Positions 6,828-15,428 of a stretch of 31,934 bases of DNA are shown piece by piece. This DNA comes from Gammaproteobacteria bacterium UBA6968 (lineage in GTDB: Bacteria > Pseudomonadota > Gammaproteobacteria > Pseudomonadales > Azotimanducaceae), in NCBI GenBank assembly GCA_002450255.1, contig DJYW01000163.1:17550-49483 (forward strand), in the 5' to 3' direction. The translations under genes were made by a program, and so were the position numbers. Below the pieces are notes generated by a model that ran no database searches, had not been told where the DNA came from, and worked only from the letters and a program-made list of their open reading frames with translations. Every line of letters begins with the position of its first letter. The stretch's first letter is position 1.

Positions 6828-9254
6828 ATGAGCCCTGCACCCCTGAAATTTTCAGTTCGAGAGCTAGCCGAGCTGTTATTCCGTCGCGGCGATCTCTATC
6901 CACATCGGGAGGGCAAGGCGGTTGAACCGGAACTTGGCATTATCACGCAGCAACGGGTGCAGGCCGAACGCGCGCGACGCTGGTCTTCTTTTCAGCCGGA
7001 AGTGGCCGTCAAACATGAACTCTGTGTGATAGATGAAGTCGCCCTCATTAGCGGCAGAATAGATGGGCTGTATATTGATGTAACTGGGCGACTGGTGATC
7101 GAGGAGTACAAGACCAAACGCGGCGAGATCGCAGATCCAAATAGTGTTGATCAAGCGCAACTGCGATTTTACGCTGCCCTTTGGTGTCTCTCCGACTTGC
7201 CTCGAGACAACAACCCTCAGCAAGAGCGCGCGCCCTGCATAAATCAGGTCTCGGCTAAAACAACGATAGAAGGCACTCACAATAACTGTTTGGAGCATGA
7301 CAATCCTGCCACCGAGCCAACTCCTGGTGCAGACACAGCACTGATCACACGGCTGATTTATGTCCATCCAGAACAACTCTCGGAAACGGTTTTTGAGGAA
7401 TCTGTCTCGCGCACCAGCGCCTTGGCTTGGTTTGATGATGCAATCGCTCGTCTATGCGCTATATGCGAGCAGGAGCAAACTCGACAAGCACTACGCGACG
7501 CCGGATTAGCAACGCTGCAATTTCCGTTCGATCAATTTCGGTCGGGCCAACGCGCGTTAATAGGTAGGGTGTTCGCGGCATTCAAAGAAAAAGAGCACCT
7601 ACTGATTGAATCCGTTACCGGTAGCGGTAAAACTCTGGCTTTGTTGTTTGCCGCTTTGAAAGCAATGCGAGACGCCCAGCAGCTGCTGTATTTGACAAGC
7701 CGTACACGCGGCAGCGACGCGGCGTTGCTTGCCGCGACGCAATTATTGGGGAATGGGCAGCCGTTAGCCGTTGTACAGATAAGTGCTAAAGAGAAAGTTT
7801 GCCCGGTACCTGGGATGCCCTGTGATGCGGACGTTTGTCCTTACGCAAAGGGTTATTTCGATCGTTTGCCAGGCGCCATGCATGATTTAGGCAAAACGAG
7901 GATATTGGATCAGGCTCGGCTGCAGGCCGTTGCGGAAACGCATCAAGTGTGCCCGCATGAGTTAAGCTTGGATGCGGCGGTACAAGCAGACCTAATCATA
8001 GGCGACTACAACTACTTGTTTGACCCGCTGGCACAGATCAGGCGTTTACAAGGCAAACGTACGCTTGCCCCGTTAGTCGACGAAGCACACCAGCTAAGTG
8101 ATCGGGTGAATACCATGCTCAGCGCGAGTATCTCGTTGCAAGACGTGATTGCTGCTCGGGAAAAGAGTGACCCGGTCGTGGGCAAGGGTATCGATCTACT
8201 CGGCAAAGCGCTTAGAGAAATTGCTGCCGCGGCGCCCTCCGGCGAGCAGTGTATCGCATCACCAACGACCTTTTATCGTGCTATAACCAATTGCCTGCAA
8301 ACTTTCGCAGAAGCCGATGTAAATACCGAGCTGGATCCCAGTGTGACGGCCGTTTGGCTGACTTGTTTTCAGTGGCAGGCGATCCAGCAGCACGAAGAAG
8401 ATAGCGAGGTAATGCATCTAATCACCTGCAAGGTCGATGACATTACGCTGCAACGCGTCTGCATAGATGCCAGCCGTTACATCGCGAAGTCGCTCCAGCG
8501 ACACGATTGTTCAATTCGCTTTTCGGCAACGGTTACACCGCTTGCTGTGTATCAGTCACTACATGGATTCGAAGACGGCACGTCAGCACGCGCACCGACG
8601 CCTTTCAAGGCCACTCAGACACGGACGCTAATCATCCAGGATATTCCGACGTATTACCGGCAGCGTCACGCTAGTTTGCACAAAATCCTCAATGTTTTAG
8701 TCACCCTGCAAAAAACTCATCCTGGACGTTACTTATTAGCTTTGCCTTCGTATGAATACTTGCAACAATTGCACACAGCTGCGGAAGGGTCTGAAGCTTT
8801 CCTGCTAACGCAAAGAGCGGGTGCTTCGGAAGCTGATAGTCGCCGGCTACTGGGTGATTTTAAGAAAATGCAGCAGGCCATATTAGCAATCGTTATGGGC
8901 GGTGCGTTAAGCGAATCGGTAGACTTCGCGGACGCGCCTCTGAGCGGCGTCATTGTTGTCGGTGTTGGTTTGCCTCCGCCCTCGGTGACCCGCGACAAGA
9001 TGGTCGCTCACTTTGAGCAGAAACTTGGCAGCGGCATGGGCCAAATGATCGGCTATACCCAGCCAGCGATGAATAAGGTGATTCAAGCTGCAGGCCGACT
9101 GATTCGACGCAGCAGTGATCGAGGTGTCATCTGTCTGATAGATGATCGTTTCCGTAGCAACCAATTGCAGCAATTTTTTCCACATACCTGGGAACCCACT
9201 GTGGTTGTAAGTACCGCGCTTGAGCACGAACTCAACGCGTTCTGGCACACATAG
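6828..9254 (+). CDS. XPD/DinG-type Fe-S helicase with N-terminal RecB/Cas4-like nuclease domain
   Basis: This 808-residue protein has two enzymatic parts. Residues about 1-170 look like a PD-(D/E)XK nuclease of the RecB/Cas4 type, with Asp79 (SGRIDG), Glu93 and Lys95 (IEEYKT) and a downstream QxxxY motif (QAQLRFY). From about residue 230 there is an XPD/DinG superfamily 2 helicase: Walker A Lys268 (TGSGKT), four cysteines suited to an Fe-S cluster (325, 332, 337, 375), a DEAH box at 418-421, and the late motif QAAGRLIRR. Such helicases unwind DNA 5' to 3'. The ATG at 6828 was chosen because it lies 7 bases after the FAN1 stop; an in-frame ATG at 6705 would overlap the nuclease gene by 116 bases. 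A low-complexity insertion sits at about residues 125-170. A joint role in crosslink repair with the nuclease is inferred. Confidence 0.88.
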   Translation: MSPAPLKFSVRELAELLFRRGDLYPHREGKAVEPELGIITQQRVQAERARRWSSFQPEVAVKHELCVIDEVALISGRIDGLYIDVTGRLVIEEYKTKRGEIADPNSVDQAQLRFYAALWCLSDLPRDNNPQQERAPCINQVSAKTTIEGTHNNCLEHDNPATEPTPGADTALITRLIYVHPEQLSETVFEESVSRTSALAWFDDAIARLCAICEQEQTRQALRDAGLATLQFPFDQFRSGQRALIGRVFAAFKEKEHLLIESVTGSGKTLALLFAALKAMRDAQQLLYLTSRTRGSDAALLAATQLLGNGQPLAVVQISAKEKVCPVPGMPCDADVCPYAKGYFDRLPGAMHDLGKTRILDQARLQAVAETHQVCPHELSLDAAVQADLIIGDYNYLFDPLAQIRRLQGKRTLAPLVDEAHQLSDRVNTMLSASISLQDVIAAREKSDPVVGKGIDLLGKALREIAAAAPSGEQCIASPTTFYRAITNCLQTFAEADVNTELDPSVTAVWLTCFQWQAIQQHEEDSEVMHLITCKVDDITLQRVCIDASRYIAKSLQRHDCSIRFSATVTPLAVYQSLHGFEDGTSARAPTPFKATQTRTLIIQDIPTYYRQRHASLHKILNVLVTLQKTHPGRYLLALPSYEYLQQLHTAAEGSEAFLLTQRAGASEADSRRLLGDFKKMQQAILAIVMGGALSESVDFADAPLSGVIVVGVGLPPPSVTRDKMVAHFEQKLGSGMGQMIGYTQPAMNKVIQAAGRLIRRSSDRGVICLIDDRFRSNQLQQFFPHTWEPTVVVSTALEHELNAFWHT

Positions 9255-9282
9255 CTTTGGCTTCCCTAAACTGAGTTGAATC

Positions 9283-10686
9283 ATGAGACGAACAAAGATC
9301 ATCTGTACCATTGGTCCAGCGACCGCCAGTTTCGAAATGCTGATGCACATGCAGCAGGCGGGTATGGATGTGGTGCGCTTGAACATGTCCCACGCATCCC
9401 ATGAAGACGCGCTGAAGATAATTGGTTGGATCAAAACCCTGAATCGACAGGTAGCCAAGCCAGTTGCCATATTACTTGATACTCAAGGGCCCGAAATACG
9501 CACCGGCGTGCTGGAAAATCCAATGGAGTTGTCACCTGGCGACGTAGTTTCGTTAACGGTGCGCGATGGAGAGTTTGTTGAACAACGCTCTATTCAAGTG
9601 AACTACTCTGAGCTGATTGATGTGGTGGACGTAGGCCGTGTGATTACGGTCGATAATGGCCTTATGAATTTCGAGGTCTTGGAGAAGAACGCACAGCACC
9701 TTAAATGCAAAGTCATAGATGGTGGCACTTTAGGCAGCCGTAAACACGTCAATCTGCCGGGCGTTCGCGTTAACTTACCCGCAATCACGTCTAAAGATCG
9801 GGCGGACATCGAATTCGCGAAAACCCACGATGTGGATTTCATCGCGCTGTCTTTTGTGCGCAGCCCGGACGACATCATCGAACTGCGGTCGTTACTCGGC
9901 CAGACTCATCAAGCCATAAAGGTTGTCGCCAAAATTGAAGATCAGGAGGGCGTCTCCAATATTCATCAAATTGCGGCTGTTGCAGATGGGGTAATGGTCG
10001 CTCGTGGCGATCTCGGCATTGAAACCGATTTGGCGGATTTGCCTAACATACAACGACGCATCGTCCATGCCTGCGCAAAAGCCGGCAAACGCTGCATTGT
10101 CGCGACTCACTTACTCGAATCGATGATCGACAATCCTATACCGACGCGAGCCGAAGTCACCGACGTTGCTAACGCCGTGTATGAGGGGGTGGATGCCGTC
10201 ATGCTGTCCGGAGAAACCAGCGTTGGCCAATATCCGATACGTTGCGTAGAACACCTGCATGACATTGCGCAAAAATCGGAGCGCTTCCCGGGCCTGGGTT
10301 ATGAGAACGAGTTAGAATTGGCTTCGATCAAGCAGCATGTTGCTGTACACGCCGTAGCGTTAGCCGAGTCACTTGATGCATGTGGCATTGTTGTGATCAC
10401 GCGACGCGGCGTTACCGCAGATCATGTAACCAGCGCGCGACCTTTGCGGGTACCCATTTTCGCCTTTTCCAACAACAGCCAAACCCGACGACGCCTGGCA
10501 TTAAATCGTGCGGTCACGGCATATCGTATAGCGTTTAGTAACGAACCTGAAAAAACTCTGCAGAGGGCGTTGGAAATGCTGCGCGATAAAATGGGGTTTG
10601 ATCGCAGCGAAAAAGTTGTCGTGATCTCTGATGTATTGGCAGACGAGCCAACCGAAGCCATCCAAGTAAGGGCGCTATCGCGCTGA
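9283..10686 (+). CDS. pyk: Pyruvate kinase
   Basis: This 467-residue enzyme transfers phosphate from phosphoenolpyruvate to ADP in glycolysis. Typical blocks are all present in order: RTKIICTIGPAT at the N terminus, LNMSHASHED, LLDTQGPEIRTG, LPGVRVNLPAIT, the active-site segment VAKIEDQEGVSN, MVARGDLGIE, and YEGVDAVMLSGETSVG. The C-terminal domain is full length. One signature segment is altered: where most enzymes read ATQMLESM, this one reads ATHLLESM. It starts 28 bases after the helicase stop, close enough for read-through, although a functional link is unlikely. Which of the two bacterial isozymes it is cannot be decided by eye. Confidence 0.95.
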   Translation: MRRTKIICTIGPATASFEMLMHMQQAGMDVVRLNMSHASHEDALKIIGWIKTLNRQVAKPVAILLDTQGPEIRTGVLENPMELSPGDVVSLTVRDGEFVEQRSIQVNYSELIDVVDVGRVITVDNGLMNFEVLEKNAQHLKCKVIDGGTLGSRKHVNLPGVRVNLPAITSKDRADIEFAKTHDVDFIALSFVRSPDDIIELRSLLGQTHQAIKVVAKIEDQEGVSNIHQIAAVADGVMVARGDLGIETDLADLPNIQRRIVHACAKAGKRCIVATHLLESMIDNPIPTRAEVTDVANAVYEGVDAVMLSGETSVGQYPIRCVEHLHDIAQKSERFPGLGYENELELASIKQHVAVHAVALAESLDACGIVVITRRGVTADHVTSARPLRVPIFAFSNNSQTRRRLALNRAVTAYRIAFSNEPEKTLQRALEMLRDKMGFDRSEKVVVISDVLADEPTEAIQVRALSR

Positions 10687-10883
10687 ATGGATAGCCCACA
10701 CGGCGTTAGGTCTATCGACTAAGCTACCCAAGTGCATACAGTTAGCGAACCCGTTTTGCACATTAGTTGTTAAAAAAACTCAGCCAACGGTAAATGGTTT
10801 AGGCGATACAGTTAAGCCGCAAAAGAAACAGGCAGCGGGCCTGAGCAGAGCACAAACCAACGCGACAGTGTTGCGAGATCAGG

Positions 10884-11678
10884 TCAGTCTAACAACAGCC
10901 TTACCGCAACCATCAGGAGAAGGCCGCCAAAGATTCGTTTTAAGCGCTGTGCCGGGACCTTTTGCGCAAACCGGACACCCAAGGGCGCGGTGATAACCGC
11001 CGCGGCGATGATGGGTAACAGCGCCCGGCGATCAATCCACCCGATCAGGTACGGAATGGTGTGTTCCGGCGCATTAACGAAATAGCTCACCGCGCTCAAT
11101 GCCGCGATTGGAACACCCATGGCGCTTGCCGTTGCCGTCGCGCGATGTGCAGGTACGCTGAGCGCCGTTAACAGCGGCACAATAATGTTGCCGCCTGCAA
11201 TGCCAGCCAAGCCAGCACCAATGCCCGCGCCCCCACCAAGCACAGAGCTCATCGGCAAGCCGGGCAATTGCGCGCGCGGCTGCGGCTGCCAAGCGCAGAC
11301 CATAATGATTCCAACTAAGGTGATAAATGCCGCAAATCCGATGCGAAATAAGTCTACTGGAATGTAGGGTCCCAGGTAGCCAGCCAACCACGCGCCCGCC
11401 AGGAGCGCCGGTAAAAAACGCGGTATGATCGGCCACTCGATACGGCCAGCTCGATACTGACTCCAGGCGGCAGAGGCAGAGGTAAAAACAATACAGGAAA
11501 GCGATGTGGCGACCGCAACAAACGGGGCCTGCGCAGGTGCAACCAGCCCAGTTTGTGCGTAAATTAACAACAACGCCGGAACGATGACAACGCCGCCGCC
11601 TATTCCCAATAGGCCACCGAGAAACCCGCTGCCGATACCAATGAACACGCAAGCCAATATGAAAACGAATAGATCCAC
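10884..11678 (-). CDS. TauE/SafE-family sulfite/organosulfur exporter-like membrane protein
   Basis: This 264-residue protein has about eight hydrophobic segments and the two glycine-rich repeats characteristic of the TauE/SafE (DUF81) family: GFLGGLLGIGGGVVIVPALL near the N terminus and AGIGAGLAGIAGGNIIVPLL in the second half. Family members carry sulfite, sulfoacetate or other small anions across the inner membrane; the substrate here is not readable. The start appears to be GTG at 11678, with a GAGGAG site 13 bases upstream. It is convergent with pyruvate kinase (197-base gap, no convincing terminator seen) and divergent from the MORN-repeat gene. Confidence 0.88.
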   Translation of the reverse strand: MDLFVFILACVFIGIGSGFLGGLLGIGGGVVIVPALLLIYAQTGLVAPAQAPFVAVATSLSCIVFTSASAAWSQYRAGRIEWPIIPRFLPALLAGAWLAGYLGPYIPVDLFRIGFAAFITLVGIIMVCAWQPQPRAQLPGLPMSSVLGGGAGIGAGLAGIAGGNIIVPLLTALSVPAHRATATASAMGVPIAALSAVSYFVNAPEHTIPYLIGWIDRRALLPIIAAAVITAPLGVRFAQKVPAQRLKRIFGGLLLMVAVRLLLD

Positions 11679-11780
11679 GATGCGAAGTCAGCTCCTCATG
11701 GTTGCCGGCTACCTTAACCGGTGCGGGCCGTAATGTCTGGTCACCTGCGGCAAAAACAACGACCACAAATCTTGCCGATC

Positions 11781-12773
11781 ATGAGCCCTAGAGCCATCGC
11801 CATATTGATGCAAAGTTTGCTGCTGGTCTTTTGGCTACAGCCAGCTAGTGCGGCAACCGTCCGGTTGGAAAACGGCGATCGCTATATCGGCGAAGTAGTG
11901 GACGGCAAGATATCCGGACTCGGCCGCTATGAGTGGGCCGGGGGGGATGTCTATGAAGGCGATTTTCTTGCAGATAAACCGCACGGTAGTGGCACCTATT
12001 ACTGGACTGATGGCCGTGTTTACAAGGGCCAATTTATTGACGGCTATCGCCAGGGCCAGGGTGTTTTAAGTTGGCCAAATGGAGACACCTACGAAGGCGT
12101 TTTCAACACCAATGAATTGCATGGCTCGGGGGTTTTCAGCTGGGCCAACGGCGACCGTTTCAGTGGCCAATTTGTGCGCGGCGAACGCACAGGTGAGGGG
12201 CAGTTTTTCTGGTCTGGTGGCGCTTCGTATCGAGGTGGCTTCCTGGCCAATAATCTGCATGGCGAAGGCGAATACCGGTATCGGGATGGGCGGGTTTACC
12301 AAGGCCAATTTGTCATGGGGATAAGATCTGGCTATGGGCAAATGCTGTGGCCAAACGGCAACCGCTACGTTGGTGACTTTGACGCTGACCAGCAATCAGG
12401 GCTAGGACGCTTCTATTGGCGCGACGGCACGCTTTATCGTGGTCAGTTTCGCGCCAATCTGCAGCACGGCTGGGGCATTAAAGAGCAGCCCGATGGACAG
12501 ATGTTGGTCCAGCGCTGGCAAAGCGGGGTGCTACGCGACAGCAACCCATTAGTCGCTAAGAGCAACTGTGCATTGCGCTATCTGCAGCGTAATTGGATGT
12601 TCAATGCGACTACCTGTGTAGACGGTTTGGCACACGGGGTGGGGCCGGCGATCAGTTTGGATGGCAGTATGGTTATCCCTGAGGGTTATTTCGTTATCGG
12701 TCGGTATGTCAGCGGCGAAGCGCTGCAACTGCCCGCAGCCGATACCACTGGGACGCAAGACAGTGGCCGATGA
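11781..12773 (+). CDS. Secreted MORN-repeat protein
   Basis: This 330-residue protein has a signal peptide (hydrophobic residues 7-21, probable cleavage after the PASA at 21-24) and then nine MORN repeats with an exact 23-residue period: the aromatic that opens each repeat falls at 35, 58, 81, 104, 127, 150, 173, 196 and 219. Repeats read like YEGxFxxxxxHGxGxxxWxxGD. A C-terminal domain of about 80 residues contains two cysteines (LAKSNCALRYL-like and NATTCVDG segments) and matches nothing I recognise. MORN repeats form an extended beta-hairpin stack used for protein or lipid contacts. I chose the ATG at 11781 because it gives a clean signal peptide; GTG at 11721 would add 20 residues. The next gene overlaps its last 11 bases, so the two are translationally coupled. 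Confidence 0.85.
   Translation: MSPRAIAILMQSLLLVFWLQPASAATVRLENGDRYIGEVVDGKISGLGRYEWAGGDVYEGDFLADKPHGSGTYYWTDGRVYKGQFIDGYRQGQGVLSWPNGDTYEGVFNTNELHGSGVFSWANGDRFSGQFVRGERTGEGQFFWSGGASYRGGFLANNLHGEGEYRYRDGRVYQGQFVMGIRSGYGQMLWPNGNRYVGDFDADQQSGLGRFYWRDGTLYRGQFRANLQHGWGIKEQPDGQMLVQRWQSGVLRDSNPLVAKSNCALRYLQRNWMFNATTCVDGLAHGVGPAISLDGSMVIPEGYFVIGRYVSGEALQLPAADTTGTQDSGR
11883..12503 (+). repeat. Nine in-frame 69-base MORN repeat units
   Basis: The coding repeat has a strict 69-base (23-codon) period over nine units with no insertion or deletion. The units agree at the protein level (Y-x-G, H-G-x-G, W-x-x-G) but their codons have diverged, so the array is old rather than recently expanded. Confidence 0.85.
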
Positions 12774-15318
12774 GTTGCCTTTCACGTCCTTCCATTACCA
12801 GCTTCTTGAGCACCTTCACGAAGATCAAAATTTCCGTATCGCCAGAGTTCGCAACCGATCTCCCCAGCAAGCAATTCCCGCAACATTAAGCGCCGACGAG
12901 CCTATCTCAGGCAACTTGCTTGCAAAGTGGATTAGCACATCCGGTAAGCCGTCGGCACACGCCGCCGCCGTCGCGGTACTGGCAAAGGAAGCCGAGTTGC
13001 TCAACCATCTCGGCGGCAAAGGTGCGGCGCAGCTACACGAGTTCAAGCACGACGGTGCGGCCTCTTTTTTGATCTCGGAGTATTTGCGTCTGGGCCATTT
13101 ACGCGACCGTCTAGAGCAAGGCATTTCCCTGCAGCGCCTAGTTAGCCTATTCAGTCAGGTTTTTAGTGCACTGAACGCGCTCCACCAAACCGGTTACGTG
13201 CACGCGCGAATTCAACCGGAAAATATCGGTTTTCGCACCAAAGCCGAGCCGCTCTTGATGCGCCTGAGCTATGCGATCCAAACAGGCACCGCTCACGCGG
13301 ACGCAACGCATGCCGCCGACGTAACACGAACCCAGGGAATAACCGAACACGCGCTGGCAACTGTGCATCCGCCGCTGAGTCTAGACGAAATGGCATATGC
13401 CGCACCCGAGTTACTCAACCATCAACCGGTGGATTTCAGCTCAGACCTATATAGCTTAGGCATCGTCTTGTTCGAGTGCCTAACTGGCAGACGGCCTTTC
13501 TCTGCGCAGCAGGCCGGTGACCTGATTCGTATGCACAGCCAGAATTCGCCGCCACGGCTGCCGGTGCACGTCAATTTTTTACAGCCTTTGCTCGATAAAC
13601 TGCTCGCCAAAAAACCCGCGTCCCGACCAGCCTCTGCGGCCGAGGTCAGAGACGTTCTCGATGAGTTTGCTGATGCACTTGCGCAAAGACGCGCTACGAG
13701 TAAAAAGGCAACGGCAAGCGAAACAGTTTTTGCGCGTCGGATTGAGAAAAAATCAACCCACGTTCCCAACAATGGCGCCGCTACCAACCTGGCGGCTAAG
13801 CCAGGTGCTGATGCTGCCTCGGGGGTGAGCTCAAGTGAAGTCTCAGATCCCGCTTATACTTTAAGGTCCGCCGCAATAGCTAAAGATGAAATTCTTGGCG
13901 TGAGCGATCAATTCGTCAGTTTATTAGAACAATCGAAAGGCAGTTTGCGTCGTTCCCAGCGGCTGAACCGACAAAAATGGACGCGGCGCAGCCTGCTGCT
14001 GATATTAGTATTGGGTTTTGCTGGACTACTTTATGAAGGCGCGCGCAGAGATTATTTACCGCTTGGCGCGCTTGCTACAGATTTGGGGTTAACAGAAGAC
14101 CCGGCGCTTACCGCGGCCTGGCGTGAGGCACAATCGATTGCTCAGGACGCGAATCAGAGCCTTGAGGCGGTATATGCCGGATATCAGAGGGTTTTAGCGA
14201 TAGATCCAAACTTTAGATCGGCCCAAGAGGCGATGCTGACTCTGGTCAGCGAGTGGAAGACGCAAATTGGACAAGATCTGAAAACCAACACCTTAGCGAG
14301 CGCCGAAATACGCTTAGCGGAAGCGATTGATCTATTCCCGAATGACTCCGATTTTCAGGTGTTATCGCTGCAATTGCAGAGTTTGCAGCGTGCCGAGCGC
14401 TTGATGGCAAACACCCAGACATTGCTCGACAGTTACGGGTTATCTAATCCCGCTATTGCGACCGCCGCCATACAAGCTTTCCAGGAAGTATTGCGAATTG
14501 CGCCGAATCACGCTGGTGCGCAGCAGGGTTTGGCAACTTTGAGTGACCACTATGTTGGCTTGGCGACAACTGCAGTTGAGGACGGTCTTGTCAACGACGC
14601 CATCAATCTGTTGGAACGAGCGGCCGCCGCCGACAATCAAAACAAGGCGTTGGATGACGTGCGGCTGCTTATATCTGAGGCCGCGAACGTCCAGGCTGCC
14701 ATCGATCAGCTGTTACTGCAGGCAAGCCGCTATCGCAGCGAGGACCAACTGTTGAGTCCACGTGGCGAAAACGCGGCAGAGTTGTATCAACGCGTGTTAG
14801 CTACTGATCCGGACAACGCGATTGCATTGCAAGGGCTAAATGAAGTGAAAGCGAGTGTTATGAGCCGACTGATCAACGCGTTAGCCGAAGCAGACGTCGG
14901 CAACGCAGAACAACTTTATGTACTGGCAAACAACGCCAGCCTGGCTACAGATTTTCTAGCCGACATGCGCAGTCGCATTGATGCTGAGCAAGACCGGCAG
15001 GAAGAGGTGCGAACCACTCTAGCGAGCGCGCAAGAATTGATCGCCCAAGGTTATCTGACCGCACCGGCCAACAATAATGCCGTCGCGCTGTTGCGCCGTG
15101 TGCTACAACTCGAACCCAGTAATAGCGACGCGCAGCGGCTCATGCGCCGCATCGCTGCACGGCTGGTAGCGGTTGCGCGCGAAGCCAGGAAAGTAGAAAT
15201 TTATGATGGTGCGCGGCGCTATTTGGATCTTGCACTAGCCATCTTGCCCGAAGAGACGCAATGGGTAAGGCTGCGTGAAGAGTGGAACGATACGAATCCA
15301 GCAAGTCCCGTTAAATAG
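12763..15318 (+). CDS. Membrane-spanning protein with kinase-like (pseudokinase) domain and TPR-like periplasmic region
   Basis: Residues about 10-305 of this 851-residue protein have a Ser/Thr-kinase-like fold: YAAPELL (212-218, APE motif), SDLYSLGIVLFECLTGRRPF (227-246) and a possible beta-3 Lys55 with alpha-C Glu76. The catalytic loop, however, reads H-A-R-I-Q-P-E-N (147-154) instead of HRDLKPEN, the DFG position reads S-Y-A (169-171), and there is no glycine loop, so phosphotransfer is unlikely. A Lys/Thr/Ala-rich linker leads to one membrane helix at about 410-424. The rest, about 440-851, is helical with TPR-like units ending in P-N/D-x-x-A (RVLAIDPNF, EVLRIAPNH, RVLATDPDN, RVLQLEPSN) and should be periplasmic. 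The start is probably GTG at 12763, overlapping the MORN gene by 11 bases; ATG at 12706 is possible. It likely works with the secreted MORN protein. Confidence 0.8.
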   Translation: MADELPFTSFHYQLLEHLHEDQNFRIARVRNRSPQQAIPATLSADEPISGNLLAKWISTSGKPSAHAAAVAVLAKEAELLNHLGGKGAAQLHEFKHDGAASFLISEYLRLGHLRDRLEQGISLQRLVSLFSQVFSALNALHQTGYVHARIQPENIGFRTKAEPLLMRLSYAIQTGTAHADATHAADVTRTQGITEHALATVHPPLSLDEMAYAAPELLNHQPVDFSSDLYSLGIVLFECLTGRRPFSAQQAGDLIRMHSQNSPPRLPVHVNFLQPLLDKLLAKKPASRPASAAEVRDVLDEFADALAQRRATSKKATASETVFARRIEKKSTHVPNNGAATNLAAKPGADAASGVSSSEVSDPAYTLRSAAIAKDEILGVSDQFVSLLEQSKGSLRRSQRLNRQKWTRRSLLLILVLGFAGLLYEGARRDYLPLGALATDLGLTEDPALTAAWREAQSIAQDANQSLEAVYAGYQRVLAIDPNFRSAQEAMLTLVSEWKTQIGQDLKTNTLASAEIRLAEAIDLFPNDSDFQVLSLQLQSLQRAERLMANTQTLLDSYGLSNPAIATAAIQAFQEVLRIAPNHAGAQQGLATLSDHYVGLATTAVEDGLVNDAINLLERAAAADNQNKALDDVRLLISEAANVQAAIDQLLLQASRYRSEDQLLSPRGENAAELYQRVLATDPDNAIALQGLNEVKASVMSRLINALAEADVGNAEQLYVLANNASLATDFLADMRSRIDAEQDRQEEVRTTLASAQELIAQGYLTAPANNNAVALLRRVLQLEPSNSDAQRLMRRIAARLVAVAREARKVEIYDGARRYLDLALAILPEETQWVRLREEWNDTNPASPVK

Positions 15319-15428
15319 GCAATAGTTTAGGCGGTCGATCTTGCATAATTTGCGTTTGGGTTTACATTTGGCCGCAACAAAAAACTTCGCGGCGACGCAA
15401 GTCGTCCAAAACTCCGTCGGGGAAAACT

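Noticed and set aside
6828..9254. Helicase-nuclease fusion as a CRISPR-associated DinG/Cas4
   Set aside because: No CRISPR array or cas genes are in the window, and the tight link to FAN1 favours DNA repair.
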